Assembly (NCBI GenBank): GCA_028280565.1 | Contig: JANQLQ010000088.1 | Location: forward strand, 1-64,000 | Source of the DNA: Fulvivirga sp. | Lineage (GTDB): Bacteria; Bacteroidota; Bacteroidia; Cytophagales; Cyclobacteriaceae | DNA length: 64,000 bases | Direction of reading: 5' to 3' | Shown here: positions 22,601 to 30,198 of the stretch, piece by piece | Layout: every line of letters starts with the position of its first letter | How positions within the stretch are numbered: position 1 is the stretch's first letter | Notes under the pieces: generated by a model | Told to the model about the DNA's origin: nothing | Seen by the model: the letters and a program-made list of their open reading frames with translations, nothing else | The model's database searches: none | Program-made: the position numbers and the translations under genes

Positions 22601-23323
22601 TCCGAGCGTGGTGATGTCCGGGGTCATTGTTAAGTTGATAATGGATTGGTTGCCTACCACGACTTCTTCTGTGATGTAGCCCACGAAAGAATAGATCAAA
22701 ATCGTATTGTCACTGGGTACGGACAAGGTATAATTGCCTTCGATATCTGTGACCGTCCCCGTGGTGGTGCCTTTCACCAGTACGTTCACCCCGGGAAGGG
22801 GTTGTCCAAACTCGTCAATGACCTTTCCTGTTACAGTTTGTTCCTGCAAACGATTACGGTTGGCGTAAAATTTTTTTTTGACACTTTCCAAGGGCAACAT
22901 CAACCGGCCCCTGATGGTGTTCTCGACAGTGCTGCTGAGAGATTTACGCGATATCTTTTTGATCTCCCTGCCCGGCTCTTCGGCGGGTTTAACTACGTAA
23001 TCCCGCGCGCCTACCTTTTTGAAGGTAAGTCCATGAGGGACTAGAAGTTTTTTTAGCGCTCTATCGATCTTCTCGCCTTGTACGTGTCCTGTTTTTACCA
23101 TGATGTCCTTTGCTAGTTTGCTTTGGAAAATGATGTTGACATCAAACCGGCGTTCTAAGTCATTCAGGGCTTTTTTGAGTGAGAGGTAGTTGGATACCTC
23201 TTGGTGTTGTCTTTCCAGCAAATGATCTGCCCTGGAAACCACTTGCGAGTCAGCTTCTATGGAAAGAAGCAAAAACACTGCTATCCCTAGGGCTTTTGAC
23301 TGGTTTAGTAGATCTATTATCAT
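19676..23323 (-). CDS. SusC/RagA TonB-dependent transducer with STN domain
   Basis: 1215-aa outer-membrane oligosaccharide importer. After a signal segment there is a secretin/TonB short N-terminal (STN) domain (~35-115; LERRFDVNIIFQSKLA, VQGEKIDRALKKLL), then a CarboxypepD_reg-like domain (VTGKVIDEFGQPLPGVNVLVKG), a plug (GEVVVVAYGE..LIGSV; ASLYGAQASSGVVIITTKSGK) and the 22-strand barrel ending LARIFTGGLQVTF. The STN domain means it also signals to the FecR anti-sigma factor encoded 30 bp upstream. Paired with the downstream SusD. Confidence 0.92.
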   Translation of the reverse strand: MIIDLLNQSKALGIAVFLLLSIEADSQVVSRADHLLERQHQEVSNYLSLKKALNDLERRFDVNIIFQSKLAKDIMVKTGHVQGEKIDRALKKLLVPHGLTFKKVGARDYVVKPAEEPGREIKKISRKSLSSTVENTIRGRLMLPLESVKKKFYANRNRLQEQTVTGKVIDEFGQPLPGVNVLVKGTTTGTVTDIEGNYTLSVPSDNTILIYSFVGYITEEVVVGNQSIINLTMTPDITTLGEVVVVAYGETTRAELIGSVATVEAKTLDKQPVTTFEEALAGQIAGVNVRANTSVPGGAPEIQIRGINSISSGTAPLFVIDGYIYGNSNNQLTNPLAGIPPGDIESITVLKDAASASLYGAQASSGVVIITTKSGKEGATRVSFDSYVGVQSIPGRMKPNVLNARELAQFNREKWMDRYFADNGVFPTEDILDENNVIDPANFDEGTDWFDEITRDGLMQSHTISASGGSERSSYFISANYFDQQGVVTETGFTRYSLRANIDTKLNDKFKLGVRMSPSQAVFRRNGGTDPQSDAFSVDGTVFTSFWLGPDVRVRNFNGDLVPFEESQLINRVQNNPLWEQEVRESTLTTNQFNANTFIEYEPIEGLVLRPSFGLGIIATRIAGFRPEMIGGGIPNNLNARAPSQASFQYTENFRWQSENTITYNKTFADRHDLEVLGGLTLQSAEGFGQQTVTQNLLEPFKLPNSDNVERFIGDTDNPNFNNVRTFPNDAGSKLISFLARVKYDYEDTYIFSAAMRRDGSSRFGRRVRYANFPSVAGGWRISNENFFKDLGIDDIVNNVLIEASYGELGNNRIGDFRWLGGVRLGGNGYVLGDRFAQGRASGADDLPNADLTWETTEEIAAGIDIGFFQNRVMLQADYFRRDIFDLLNNETIPLVTGFDRVFGNIGDLRAEGLELTLSTVNFDRNKFRWTTDFNITFNEVIVTRLGEDNTPITRESVNGGDNFLFQLRVGDRLGLFYGLQYEGLYTEDDFDDNGDLLPGVPGYFGGGGAPTVGSAKFTDVNGNGGTDRVGDEVVIGDANPDFIYGISNYLSYGPWSLKVIMAGAVGQQIYDRTFELLNNFDPVGGREDFSEFNMHRNVLDRWRPGDDPRTKAVPGTAGGDRPWRWANSAHVKDAGYLSVRNITLSYDFSNSLKESLPFLKNGTVYFSVQNAFIFSPFEGNPEVGRANAGALRPNVNFGSYPLARIFTGGLQVTF

Positions 23324-23353
23324 ATTCCTGCTGTTTTGTGCGGTTGTTTTGAT

Positions 23354-24388
23354 TTAGTTTCTAATGATCACCTGGCCATTCTTTGTCTCAATTGGTTTGT
23401 CAATGGACTCAGATAGGACGGTGAGGAATGTGTCCAGGCTCTCTGTGGATACAGTTCCTGTTAGCCTTATCTCTTTCAGTTTTCTATTTTCAAAGACTAC
23501 TTTAAGACCATAGTTTGCTTCGATGATCTCTGCCACTTCGGTTAGTGTGGTTTCTTCGAAATAAAGTTTTCGCTCTCTCCAAGAGGTGAATTTTTCCGGG
23601 TCTACCTTTTTCTTTGTTAGCTCTTTTTCTTCGGGCTTGTATTGCACAAAGTCGCCTGGTACCATGATCATTTTAGCAGTATCCGGGGCATTGGTGATTT
23701 GCAGGGCAATTTTCCCGGTAGCCAGTACCACCTCGGGGGTTTCCCGACGGTTGTTGATGTTGAAGCTAGTGCCTAACACCTCTACGTTGACCGCTCCTGA
23801 ATGGACTAAGAACTTTTTGAAGATGACTGTGTCGTTTTCCATAGAATGAGCCATCTTTTTTATGTTGAAGAAGGCCTCTCCCTGTAGCCACACCTGCCGT
23901 ACCATGGCATTTTTCCAGTCCTTTGTGTATCGTATAGAAGAGTTCGCGTTTAATGTGATCATTGAATTGTCGGGCAAGGTGATGGACTTGGTTTCGCCAA
24001 ACCCCGTGGTTTCCGTGATCATGCCAGGGGTCAACTGATCATATAATACGAATGTGGCTACTGCCAGGGCGATCAAGGTGGCGGCGACGGCCATCCACCT
24101 CTTGCCCAAATTCTTACGCTCCCCCTTGTTTGACCCTTGTACAGCGATCTCCGCATCGATCCGGGCCTTTACATCGAAGAATTCTTTCTGTGAGGGCCGC
24201 AGCGAAGTAAAATCCATGGCTTTCACCAGCTCCCGGGCTTCTTCAATGACGGGCCGTTTTTCGGGATTTTCTTCCATCCAATTTTGCCAAAAAGCGTCTG
24301 TCTCGGCAGTGGGTGACTGGACCCACTGGATGAAGTAATCGTCTAGTGTAAAATCATAAACTGTAAAAAACCTGTAATGTCTGCTCAT
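23354..24388 (-). CDS. FecR-family anti-sigma factor
   Basis: 344-aa inner-membrane protein. The cytoplasmic N-terminus (FTLDDYFIQWVQSPTAETDAFWQNWME) is the anti-sigma part; one transmembrane helix lies at WMAVAATLIALAVATFVLY (~112-130). The periplasmic FecR domain contains VWLQGEAFFNIKK and VHSGAVNVEVLGTSFNIN, and the C-terminal DUF4974 reads YFEETTLTEVAEIIEANYGLKV. It should hold the ECF sigma factor inactive until the STN domain of the neighbouring SusC binds it when substrate is transported. Unusually an ATPase gene separates it from the sigma gene at 26288. Confidence 0.92.
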   Translation of the reverse strand: MSRHYRFFTVYDFTLDDYFIQWVQSPTAETDAFWQNWMEENPEKRPVIEEARELVKAMDFTSLRPSQKEFFDVKARIDAEIAVQGSNKGERKNLGKRWMAVAATLIALAVATFVLYDQLTPGMITETTGFGETKSITLPDNSMITLNANSSIRYTKDWKNAMVRQVWLQGEAFFNIKKMAHSMENDTVIFKKFLVHSGAVNVEVLGTSFNINNRRETPEVVLATGKIALQITNAPDTAKMIMVPGDFVQYKPEEKELTKKKVDPEKFTSWRERKLYFEETTLTEVAEIIEANYGLKVVFENRKLKEIRLTGTVSTESLDTFLTVLSESIDKPIETKNGQVIIRN

Positions 24389-25015
24389 TAACTTATGTTT
24401 TCTTGGAGGTGGTTGACTTAAAGGGGTTTCCGGGATATCTCCATTTGTAGAGGCCTGATGAAGGGATTATCCCTCTTTTAGGATAATCCCTAAAACACAT
24501 TCTCGAGTTAACGCTAATCAACCTATTAAGAGAAGGTGCTATTACTATGTAAGATCTTACCCGTTCTAAAACCCGGACACTGCTATAGAGGAAGGCAGGT
24601 TTTAAAATGCCCTCAACTTTTTTGATTTTTTTTTAAATTTTTTAGCTGCTTAGTGTAGGTTTAAGCGGTTTAATGAATTGTAACAGGTTTGGAGAACCTT
24701 CATAAATTTAGCTTTAACCCTTGGTGAGGAACACTTTACCCAGGTTTACTTCGGAAGACAAGTTCGTTCAATTTATGATCAGGAACATGAATTGCAGAAG
24801 GTGAAATTCGAGGAATGAAAGCCAGGCCTACGATAAACATCCGTTCGATTTAAAATCATGGTAATCCAGGCTCAAAATGAGGTTTAGAATACTTTCACAG
24901 CCTTGAGATTGGAGAGTAGCTTCCGTTCTACGACACGGCAGATTCCGGATCTCGCAATGAGCCCTCTCAAAACCCATCCGTGCGAATGACGGTCATTTTT
25001 TTAATTGAATCCAGA
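24389..25015. promoter_or_regulatory. Long intergenic region upstream of fecR
   Basis: 627 bases without a convincing gene. It holds an 11-bp perfect inverted repeat (24462-24491; AGGGATTATCC, 8-base loop) 74 bp before the fecR start, a 12-base palindrome GTAAGATCTTAC near 24550, and an AT-rich run near 24630. It probably contains the promoter for fecR-susCD; I cannot place -33/-7 boxes with confidence. Confidence 0.4.
24462..24491. terminator. 11-bp hairpin upstream of fecR
   Basis: Perfect stem AGGGATTATCC/GGATAATCCCT with loop CTCTTTTA. It could terminate transcripts from the AAA ATPase gene or act in the fecR leader. No clear U-tract follows on the minus strand. Confidence 0.4.
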
Positions 25016-26164
25016 TCATAACCACTTCCAGGCAGGGATGAGAGGAATTCCGTCCAAAGTGTCCTCTTGATCCGCTGTGACGATTAACCCTGCGTCCGCG
25101 CCTGTTTCTTGCTGTGCATTTTTAAGGCCGTTAATTTCCCTTTCCATATTATCCGTATCTATCTGCCAGCATACCTGTATGGCCTTGACAATTTTTTCAT
25201 TATGCTTGACTAGGAAGTCACACTCGGTATTGGCAGACCTGTAGTAAAATATCTCTTGGTGCTCCCTACGTATTTTATTAAATACGAAATTTTCAAGCCT
25301 TCTGCCCAAATCAGCACTGAATGATAAACTATTAGCTTTTGCAAACGATGGATCAATACTGTATACTTTTTTAGGGTTACCCAGTTGTTTTTTTATAGAA
25401 TAGGAAAACATGGGGATAAATTCCATTAAGTAACTTTCTCTAAAATAGTCGCAATAGTCGATCACAGTTCGGACAGATTTGATTTCAAGGGTTTTCGAGA
25501 GCTTGTTATAACTTAATTCCTTGCCGATGTTACTCATAAGATATACTGCCAGCCGGGTCAATTGTGTCTCATTGGTGATATTTTTCCTAACAGCAATATC
25601 CCTGGTTATGATGTCCTTGAGCAATGACCGGAGGTAATCATCATTTGTTTCTTGCAAGTATTCAGGGAAGCATCCTAACGGGAAGTATTTTTCGAAGCTT
25701 TCCTGGCTCCTTGCCAATTCAAAAAAATCAAGGAATTCATCGAAATTGAATGGAAATAACTCAACTTGGTAATGTCGTCCTGTTAACCGTGTGCCAAGTT
25801 CCCTGCTTAGCATGCTGGCATTGGAACCCGTAACAAATAACTTCAACCCTTTTTCGTGTGCTAGACGGGCGTATAGCTCCCATTGCGTGATGTTTTGTAC
25901 CTCATCAAATATGAGCAGGCTTTTATCTTGCACGTGTAAAAGCTCTTCCAATCGTATAAAATCCTGGACAGTAAAGTTGATTAGTCGCGGATCTTCAAAG
26001 TTTACGTAAAGTGCCTTATTAGTACCCAGTAGGGCTTTTTTGATCAATGTACTTTTACCGCACCTTCTTACCCCAGTCACTATGATGATCCGGCTTGAAT
26101 CAATAGGAATATCGATAGTACGATCGATCCATTTTTTTATGAAAGAGCTGTTGCTGGTCAGCAA
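25016..26164 (-). CDS. AAA+ ATPase with DUF4143 domain
   Basis: 382-aa protein of the AAA_14/DUF4143 family. Walker A is VTGVRRCGKST (residues ~30-40) and Walker B is LLIFDEVQNI (~85-94), followed by sensor TGSNASML. The C-terminal DUF4143 half ends with a PD-(D/E)xK-like segment (FYYRSANTECDFLVKHNEKIVKAIQVCWQ). Biological role of this common family is poorly known. It is flanked by a strong hairpin at 26224 and separates sigma from anti-sigma, so it is probably a later insertion not related to glycan use. Its base composition looks more AT-rich than the glycan genes. Confidence 0.85.
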   Translation of the reverse strand: MLTSNSSFIKKWIDRTIDIPIDSSRIIIVTGVRRCGKSTLIKKALLGTNKALYVNFEDPRLINFTVQDFIRLEELLHVQDKSLLIFDEVQNITQWELYARLAHEKGLKLFVTGSNASMLSRELGTRLTGRHYQVELFPFNFDEFLDFFELARSQESFEKYFPLGCFPEYLQETNDDYLRSLLKDIITRDIAVRKNITNETQLTRLAVYLMSNIGKELSYNKLSKTLEIKSVRTVIDYCDYFRESYLMEFIPMFSYSIKKQLGNPKKVYSIDPSFAKANSLSFSADLGRRLENFVFNKIRREHQEIFYYRSANTECDFLVKHNEKIVKAIQVCWQIDTDNMEREINGLKNAQQETGADAGLIVTADQEDTLDGIPLIPAWKWL

Positions 26165-26223
26165 TAATTTTGGCTAGGTCCAGTTTGGATACCATTGCAG
26201 GTCGTAATTTTACCATAAAAAGT

Positions 26224-26252
26224 AAAACCTTGTATTGAGAATACAAGGTTTT
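26224..26252. terminator. Bidirectional terminator-like hairpin
   Basis: Perfect 13-bp stem AAAACCTTGTATT/AATACAAGGTTTT with a GAG loop, with A/T flanks serving as U-tracts on both strands. It lies 36 bp past the sigma-factor stop and 60 bp before the ATPase start, so it should end the sigma transcript and isolate the ATPase gene. Confidence 0.75.
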
Positions 26253-26287
26253 GTTATTGTGATCGAGATAATCCGAACGATACTTAA

Positions 26288-26965
26288 CTAAGGCCAGAGG
26301 TAAGGAAAAAGAAACGATACCAGTCCTATGATTATGGCAATAGGGTGATAAAAGATCTTTTTGTGCTTAAGGCTCGCCTTTAGCACATCAACCGCCCGAT
26401 AAAGCAACGTACGAGCTGATTTTACTTTTTGAAGAGACATTACAGACGCGATCTCCTGGTAGGAAAGATCGTTGTAATATTTCAGTATGATCGCCTCTTT
26501 TTGCCTGCTCGAAAGGTTTTCAAAGGCTTTGGCCAGTATCTCTTTCTGTCGTTGATGGGTTTGTTCTTTGATCAAAGAACGCTCCCGGGAATAGGTGACG
26601 TGCATGGATTCGTCTAAGATGTTCACCAGGTCAGTGGAACGCATGGCTTTAAGCTGCTTAAGTAGTTTCCTCCGGATCGACTTATAGAGGTACGCTTTGA
26701 CATAATTGACCGACGAAAGTTTGGTCCTGTATTTCCATAGTTCTACAAACAGTTCCTGGATGGCGTCTTTTACCAGGTCGGTATCGTGAGTCATATGCCT
26801 GCCGTACACGTAAAGCTTATCAAAGTACCGGTTGTATATTTCGTCAAAGGCAATTTCATTCCCTTGGACCAGGCCCTCCCACAGCTTTTCGTCTTCCAAC
26901 GTCACTCCCTTGGAATGAAAGGAAGCCGGGATGGAAGAATGTTTGGTGAGCCTTTGTTTTAGCAT
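26288..26965 (-). CDS. ECF-type RNA polymerase sigma-70 factor
   Basis: 225 aa. Region 2 is seen as GNEIAFDEIYNRYFDKLYVYGRH and IQELFVELWKYR; region 4 as LSSRQKEAIILKYYNDLSYQEIASVMSLQKVKSARTLLYRAVDVLK. It should direct RNA polymerase to the fecR-susC promoter when released by the FecR protein. Oddly the protein ends with a ~20-residue hydrophobic stretch (HPIAIIIGLVSFLFPYLWP) that could tether it to the membrane; this C-terminal helix occurs in some Bacteroidota PUL sigma factors. The ATG at 26965 gives a ~25-residue extension before the domain, so a later start is possible. Confidence 0.9.
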   Translation of the reverse strand: MLKQRLTKHSSIPASFHSKGVTLEDEKLWEGLVQGNEIAFDEIYNRYFDKLYVYGRHMTHDTDLVKDAIQELFVELWKYRTKLSSVNYVKAYLYKSIRRKLLKQLKAMRSTDLVNILDESMHVTYSRERSLIKEQTHQRQKEILAKAFENLSSRQKEAIILKYYNDLSYQEIASVMSLQKVKSARTLLYRAVDVLKASLKHKKIFYHPIAIIIGLVSFLFPYLWP

Positions 26966-27061
26966 CCAGGGAATGGGTTTTTTTACTTTATCCTATGAAC
27001 ATAAAATTATAGTGGAACATAACTGTCCTGTAGTGTAGGGGTTAAAACGTCTATGGTAAAT

Positions 27062-28513
27062 TCACTCAGGTATTTCCAAGCTCCAGTGACTCTTCCACTC
27101 CATCGGCCTGATATGTCCGTTCTCATCAAATTCCAAGGGGGCGCTCCAATATTGGTAGTCATGTCCCTTAACGTTGTCCGAGGCCGAGCCCCAAAGGTCG
27201 CCCATCCATATAAATTCAGGGCCATGGGGACTTGGTAGTTCTAAAACATAGGTCTGCTGTGCGGGGATGATCGGCCTTTGTGGTATAGATTGCCCAGTAA
27301 GGTAGGCTTTTGCCGTCCCGCTGACCGATTTGTTTCCTTTTTTCAAGCCTACTTCGTAGACATACAGGTTGTCATGATCGGGTGTTCTCGGTAGCAATAC
27401 GATCTTATCGGTAAGGATGGGTCCGATGTTTAGGACCAGGTCTTCTTTTAGCGCTTTTTTCCTGGTCAAAAGATCAATGACAGGGAGAGGTTTCCATGTG
27501 TTGTTTACTTGTGCTTTTAGCTCAAACCTAGGTGTGTTTATAGGGGGGTGCACCCTGGGATTACTAACATCTCCACAGTTTTCGGGCCTGTTTCCGGTAA
27601 AAAGTGATACTTCTACACGATCTATAGCTTCTTTTCCAGGGAGTTCGATTTGTATTCCTTGCCACTGGTCTTCTTGCATCTGCAATTCCACGTAAACATT
27701 TCCTACTGTTATGCCGTCGGTGAGGGCAGGACTTAGTTTGCCGGGGTGCCTGTTGATATTCCCCGTATATTGATAACCTCTTAGCGGCTCATTTGAGATA
27801 TATACCCGGGCGCCGGAGCCGTAGTTGCAAAAGCAGCAGGTATAGTCAGTGAGCAGGTAATACTTACCGTTTCTCCTGAACATGGCACCAGCTTCCATAT
27901 GCTGTGCTATGACACCCCCGTTTTGCAATGTAGAAGAGGTATAATGCTCATCCAGCTTTTCTATGGACACTTCATGGTTATGAATGGTGTTGTAGCTGAC
28001 ATAAGCGGTGCCGTCATGATCCACGAACAACCCCAGGTCGCCTAATCCTTTATCGCTGTAAGCCATCCTTACATTGGCATTTTGGATGATAAATGGGCCA
28101 GTGGGGGTGTCACTGGTGGCTACGGCAAATTGCCCGTCCCAAAGTTTGGGATACCAGTTGTACCAGAGCACATATTTCTTGGTTTTTTCATTGTAAACTA
28201 CGTGTGGCCGGTAATAAACACCGGTTGGCTGATCCTGTAATAATGGCCCTTCTTTTTTCCAATGCTGCATATCACGAGAACTGTAACACACGTACCGGTT
28301 GGCGGTAGTGAAGCCGTTGGTATTCCCATAGCGGGTGCCATACCAATAAAAAACATCTCCAAACCGTATCACCCGGCCGTCATGGGCATCTATGACCTCA
28401 CCTTGCATGTCCTGTCTTGGGTCAATGTTATTGACATAGAGAGTTTGTTGGCCCTGGAGTTCCGTGTATAAAGCAAAGAAGACCAGGGGTAATAATGCCT
28501 TGGTTGTTGTCAT
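27062..28513 (-). CDS. GH43-like five-bladed beta-propeller glycosidase
   Basis: 483 aa from ATG 28513, chosen because it begins a signal peptide (MTTTKALLPLVFFALYTELQG). The longer frame to 28612 overlaps the upstream sulfatase. The propeller shows IDAHDGRVIRFGDVFYWYGTR (catalytic base Asp), YRPHVVYNEKTKKYVLWYN, GDLGLFVDHDGTAYVSYN and MEAGAMFRRNGKYYLL (likely general-acid Glu), like GH43 members acting on galactose or arabinose side chains. A C-terminal beta region of ~180 residues is probably carbohydrate-binding. Periplasmic. Exact specificity is inferred only; it sits downstream of the second sulfatase. Confidence 0.75.
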   Translation of the reverse strand: MTTTKALLPLVFFALYTELQGQQTLYVNNIDPRQDMQGEVIDAHDGRVIRFGDVFYWYGTRYGNTNGFTTANRYVCYSSRDMQHWKKEGPLLQDQPTGVYYRPHVVYNEKTKKYVLWYNWYPKLWDGQFAVATSDTPTGPFIIQNANVRMAYSDKGLGDLGLFVDHDGTAYVSYNTIHNHEVSIEKLDEHYTSSTLQNGGVIAQHMEAGAMFRRNGKYYLLTDYTCCFCNYGSGARVYISNEPLRGYQYTGNINRHPGKLSPALTDGITVGNVYVELQMQEDQWQGIQIELPGKEAIDRVEVSLFTGNRPENCGDVSNPRVHPPINTPRFELKAQVNNTWKPLPVIDLLTRKKALKEDLVLNIGPILTDKIVLLPRTPDHDNLYVYEVGLKKGNKSVSGTAKAYLTGQSIPQRPIIPAQQTYVLELPSPHGPEFIWMGDLWGSASDNVKGHDYQYWSAPLEFDENGHIRPMEWKSHWSLEIPE

Positions 28514-28568
28514 GAGATCATAGTCTTTTAGATGATTTCTCAACAGGTAGAAATGGATCTGTGTTTCT

Positions 28569-29978
28569 TTATCCTCCCTGGTAGACAGGGTTGGGTACCG
28601 GCTCTTTTGCATTGAATCTTAATTTCCACGCATTGAGCTCGTCCAATAGCTGCCCGGCTACTATAGGTTGTGATTCCGAGAGGTCATAGGTTTCTGATGG
28701 GTCTGTCTCAAGATCATACAGCGCCATAGTTTCATCTTCATAAAAAAACAAGAGTTTGTACTTTCCTCTCCTTATCGCCGATGCGGGTTTGCCATGCTGA
28801 GGAGAATAATGAGGCACATGCCATATGATGGACCGCTCCTGCGTAGGGTCGTTGATGGTGGAAACCAGGCTTTTTCCATTGGAGGTTTTATTCGATCCAT
28901 CTAAAATATCGCTAAGGGTGGCGTACAGATCGGTTCCCACTACGGGGGCATCTACCACCTGCTGCGTGAGCCGGTTAGGCCAGTGTGCTATCATGGGCAC
29001 CCGGATGCCTCCCTCGTAAAGATAACCCTTCCCTTCGGCTAACGGACCGTTGTCTGTCGGGGGAGTGTGTTGGGCAAATGCCGGCACCTCCTGCACGGAT
29101 AGGCCTCCATTGTCAGAAGTGAAAATCACCAGGGTATTATCAAGTTTGCCAAGTACCCTAAGCTGGTCTACTATGCGACCGATGTTCTTGTCAATGGATC
29201 CTATCATAGCCGCATAATGTGGATTGGGAAGGCCATGGTCGCTGCCTCGCTTAGCTACGTATTTGTCTACCAAATCTTGCGGGCCTTCTATGGGAACGTG
29301 CGGCGAGTAATAAGAGAGCATCATGAAGAAGGTATCTGTTTCGGCTATGTAGTCCAAAGCACGATCGGTTAATTTGTCAGTGAGGTAGTCGCCTTCTTTG
29401 GAATCGGCTTTGATGTCGTCCATGGCATGGTTGAAAAAGGGGTAGTAGAACGAGTTGGGCAGCCCGTGGTAGTTTGCTGCATAGGTAAGATCAAACCCCT
29501 GGCTACCGGGCCTGGCATTGCCGCCTCCCAGGTGCCATTTGCCAAGATATGCGGTGTTGTAACCTTCTCTTTTCATCATTTCACCTACCGTGTAAAATTC
29601 GGGACGCAGGGCTTGGTCGATATTGGGTGTGATCAGTGGAAGGGAAGGAGAGGGCCGGAAAGGACCATGAATGTGTTCTGTGATGTTAACTTCTACAGGG
29701 TGCAGCCCCGTCAGGATACTGGCTCGTGAAGGGCTGCACAAGGAGGCTGGGGCATAGGCATTCGTAAACCGTACCCCACTCTCGGCCAGTGCGTCTAAAT
29801 TGGGAGTTTCTATAAAATCACTGCCATAGCTGCCCAGGTCATGCCAGCCCATGTCATCAGCTATGACAAATATTACGTTAGGCTTGCTTGTGCCCTCGCT
29901 GCCTTTTTCATCTGTACATGATACTAAGACGAATACCAGCGCGAGCACTAGGCAGCTTAGAAAATTGACTTTACTCAT
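28569..29978 (-). CDS. S1-family sulfatase (lipoprotein, CSPSR motif)
   Basis: 469 aa from ATG 29978, which starts a lipoprotein signal MSKVNFLSCLVLALVFVLVSC; the frame is open to 30155 but that extension is not signal-like. The canonical formylglycine motif CSPSRASILTG is near residue 80. Metal ligands are in NVIFVIADDMGWHD; YLGKWHLG gives the conserved Lys/His, and VIFTSDNGG the distal Asp-Asn. Expected to hydrolyse a sulfate ester on the polysaccharide; subfamily and position not deducible. It follows the five-module T9SS gene and precedes the GH43-like gene. Confidence 0.9.
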   Translation of the reverse strand: MSKVNFLSCLVLALVFVLVSCTDEKGSEGTSKPNVIFVIADDMGWHDLGSYGSDFIETPNLDALAESGVRFTNAYAPASLCSPSRASILTGLHPVEVNITEHIHGPFRPSPSLPLITPNIDQALRPEFYTVGEMMKREGYNTAYLGKWHLGGGNARPGSQGFDLTYAANYHGLPNSFYYPFFNHAMDDIKADSKEGDYLTDKLTDRALDYIAETDTFFMMLSYYSPHVPIEGPQDLVDKYVAKRGSDHGLPNPHYAAMIGSIDKNIGRIVDQLRVLGKLDNTLVIFTSDNGGLSVQEVPAFAQHTPPTDNGPLAEGKGYLYEGGIRVPMIAHWPNRLTQQVVDAPVVGTDLYATLSDILDGSNKTSNGKSLVSTINDPTQERSIIWHVPHYSPQHGKPASAIRRGKYKLLFFYEDETMALYDLETDPSETYDLSESQPIVAGQLLDELNAWKLRFNAKEPVPNPVYQGG

Positions 29979-30071
29979 ATGCACCCCGTAAATTAGCGTT
30001 AACTCGAAAGATAGGTGAACTAAATGACTATTTCGTGGAATAGTGTCCTTTGGTGTCCTGTAAGGGGTTGA

Positions 30072-30126
30072 TAGTCGATGGTCCATGGCGTCGTTTTGAT
30101 TGCTATGGACTATCGACCATCGACTA
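30072..30126. repeat. Inverted repeat with 12-bp stem
   Basis: TAGTCGATGGTC pairs perfectly with GACCATCGACTA, and an inner imperfect stem CCATGGC/GCTATGG continues it. It sits in the 220-bp gap between the T9SS gene and the sulfatase. It could be an mRNA-processing hairpin separating their expression. Confidence 0.5.
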
Positions 30127-30149
30127 AATTGTTTGGGAGAATGTAAAAA

Positions 30150-30185
30150 GCGCAAAGATCACTGGGTTTCTTACGATCTTTGCGC
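30150..30185. terminator. 11-bp hairpin after the T9SS gene
   Basis: GCGCAAAGATC pairs perfectly with GATCTTTGCGC around a 14-base loop, starting 14 bp past the stop of the five-module gene. It could end or attenuate the susCD2 transcript before the sulfatase gene. Confidence 0.6.
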
Positions 30186-30198
30186 CTCTTCTATGCCG

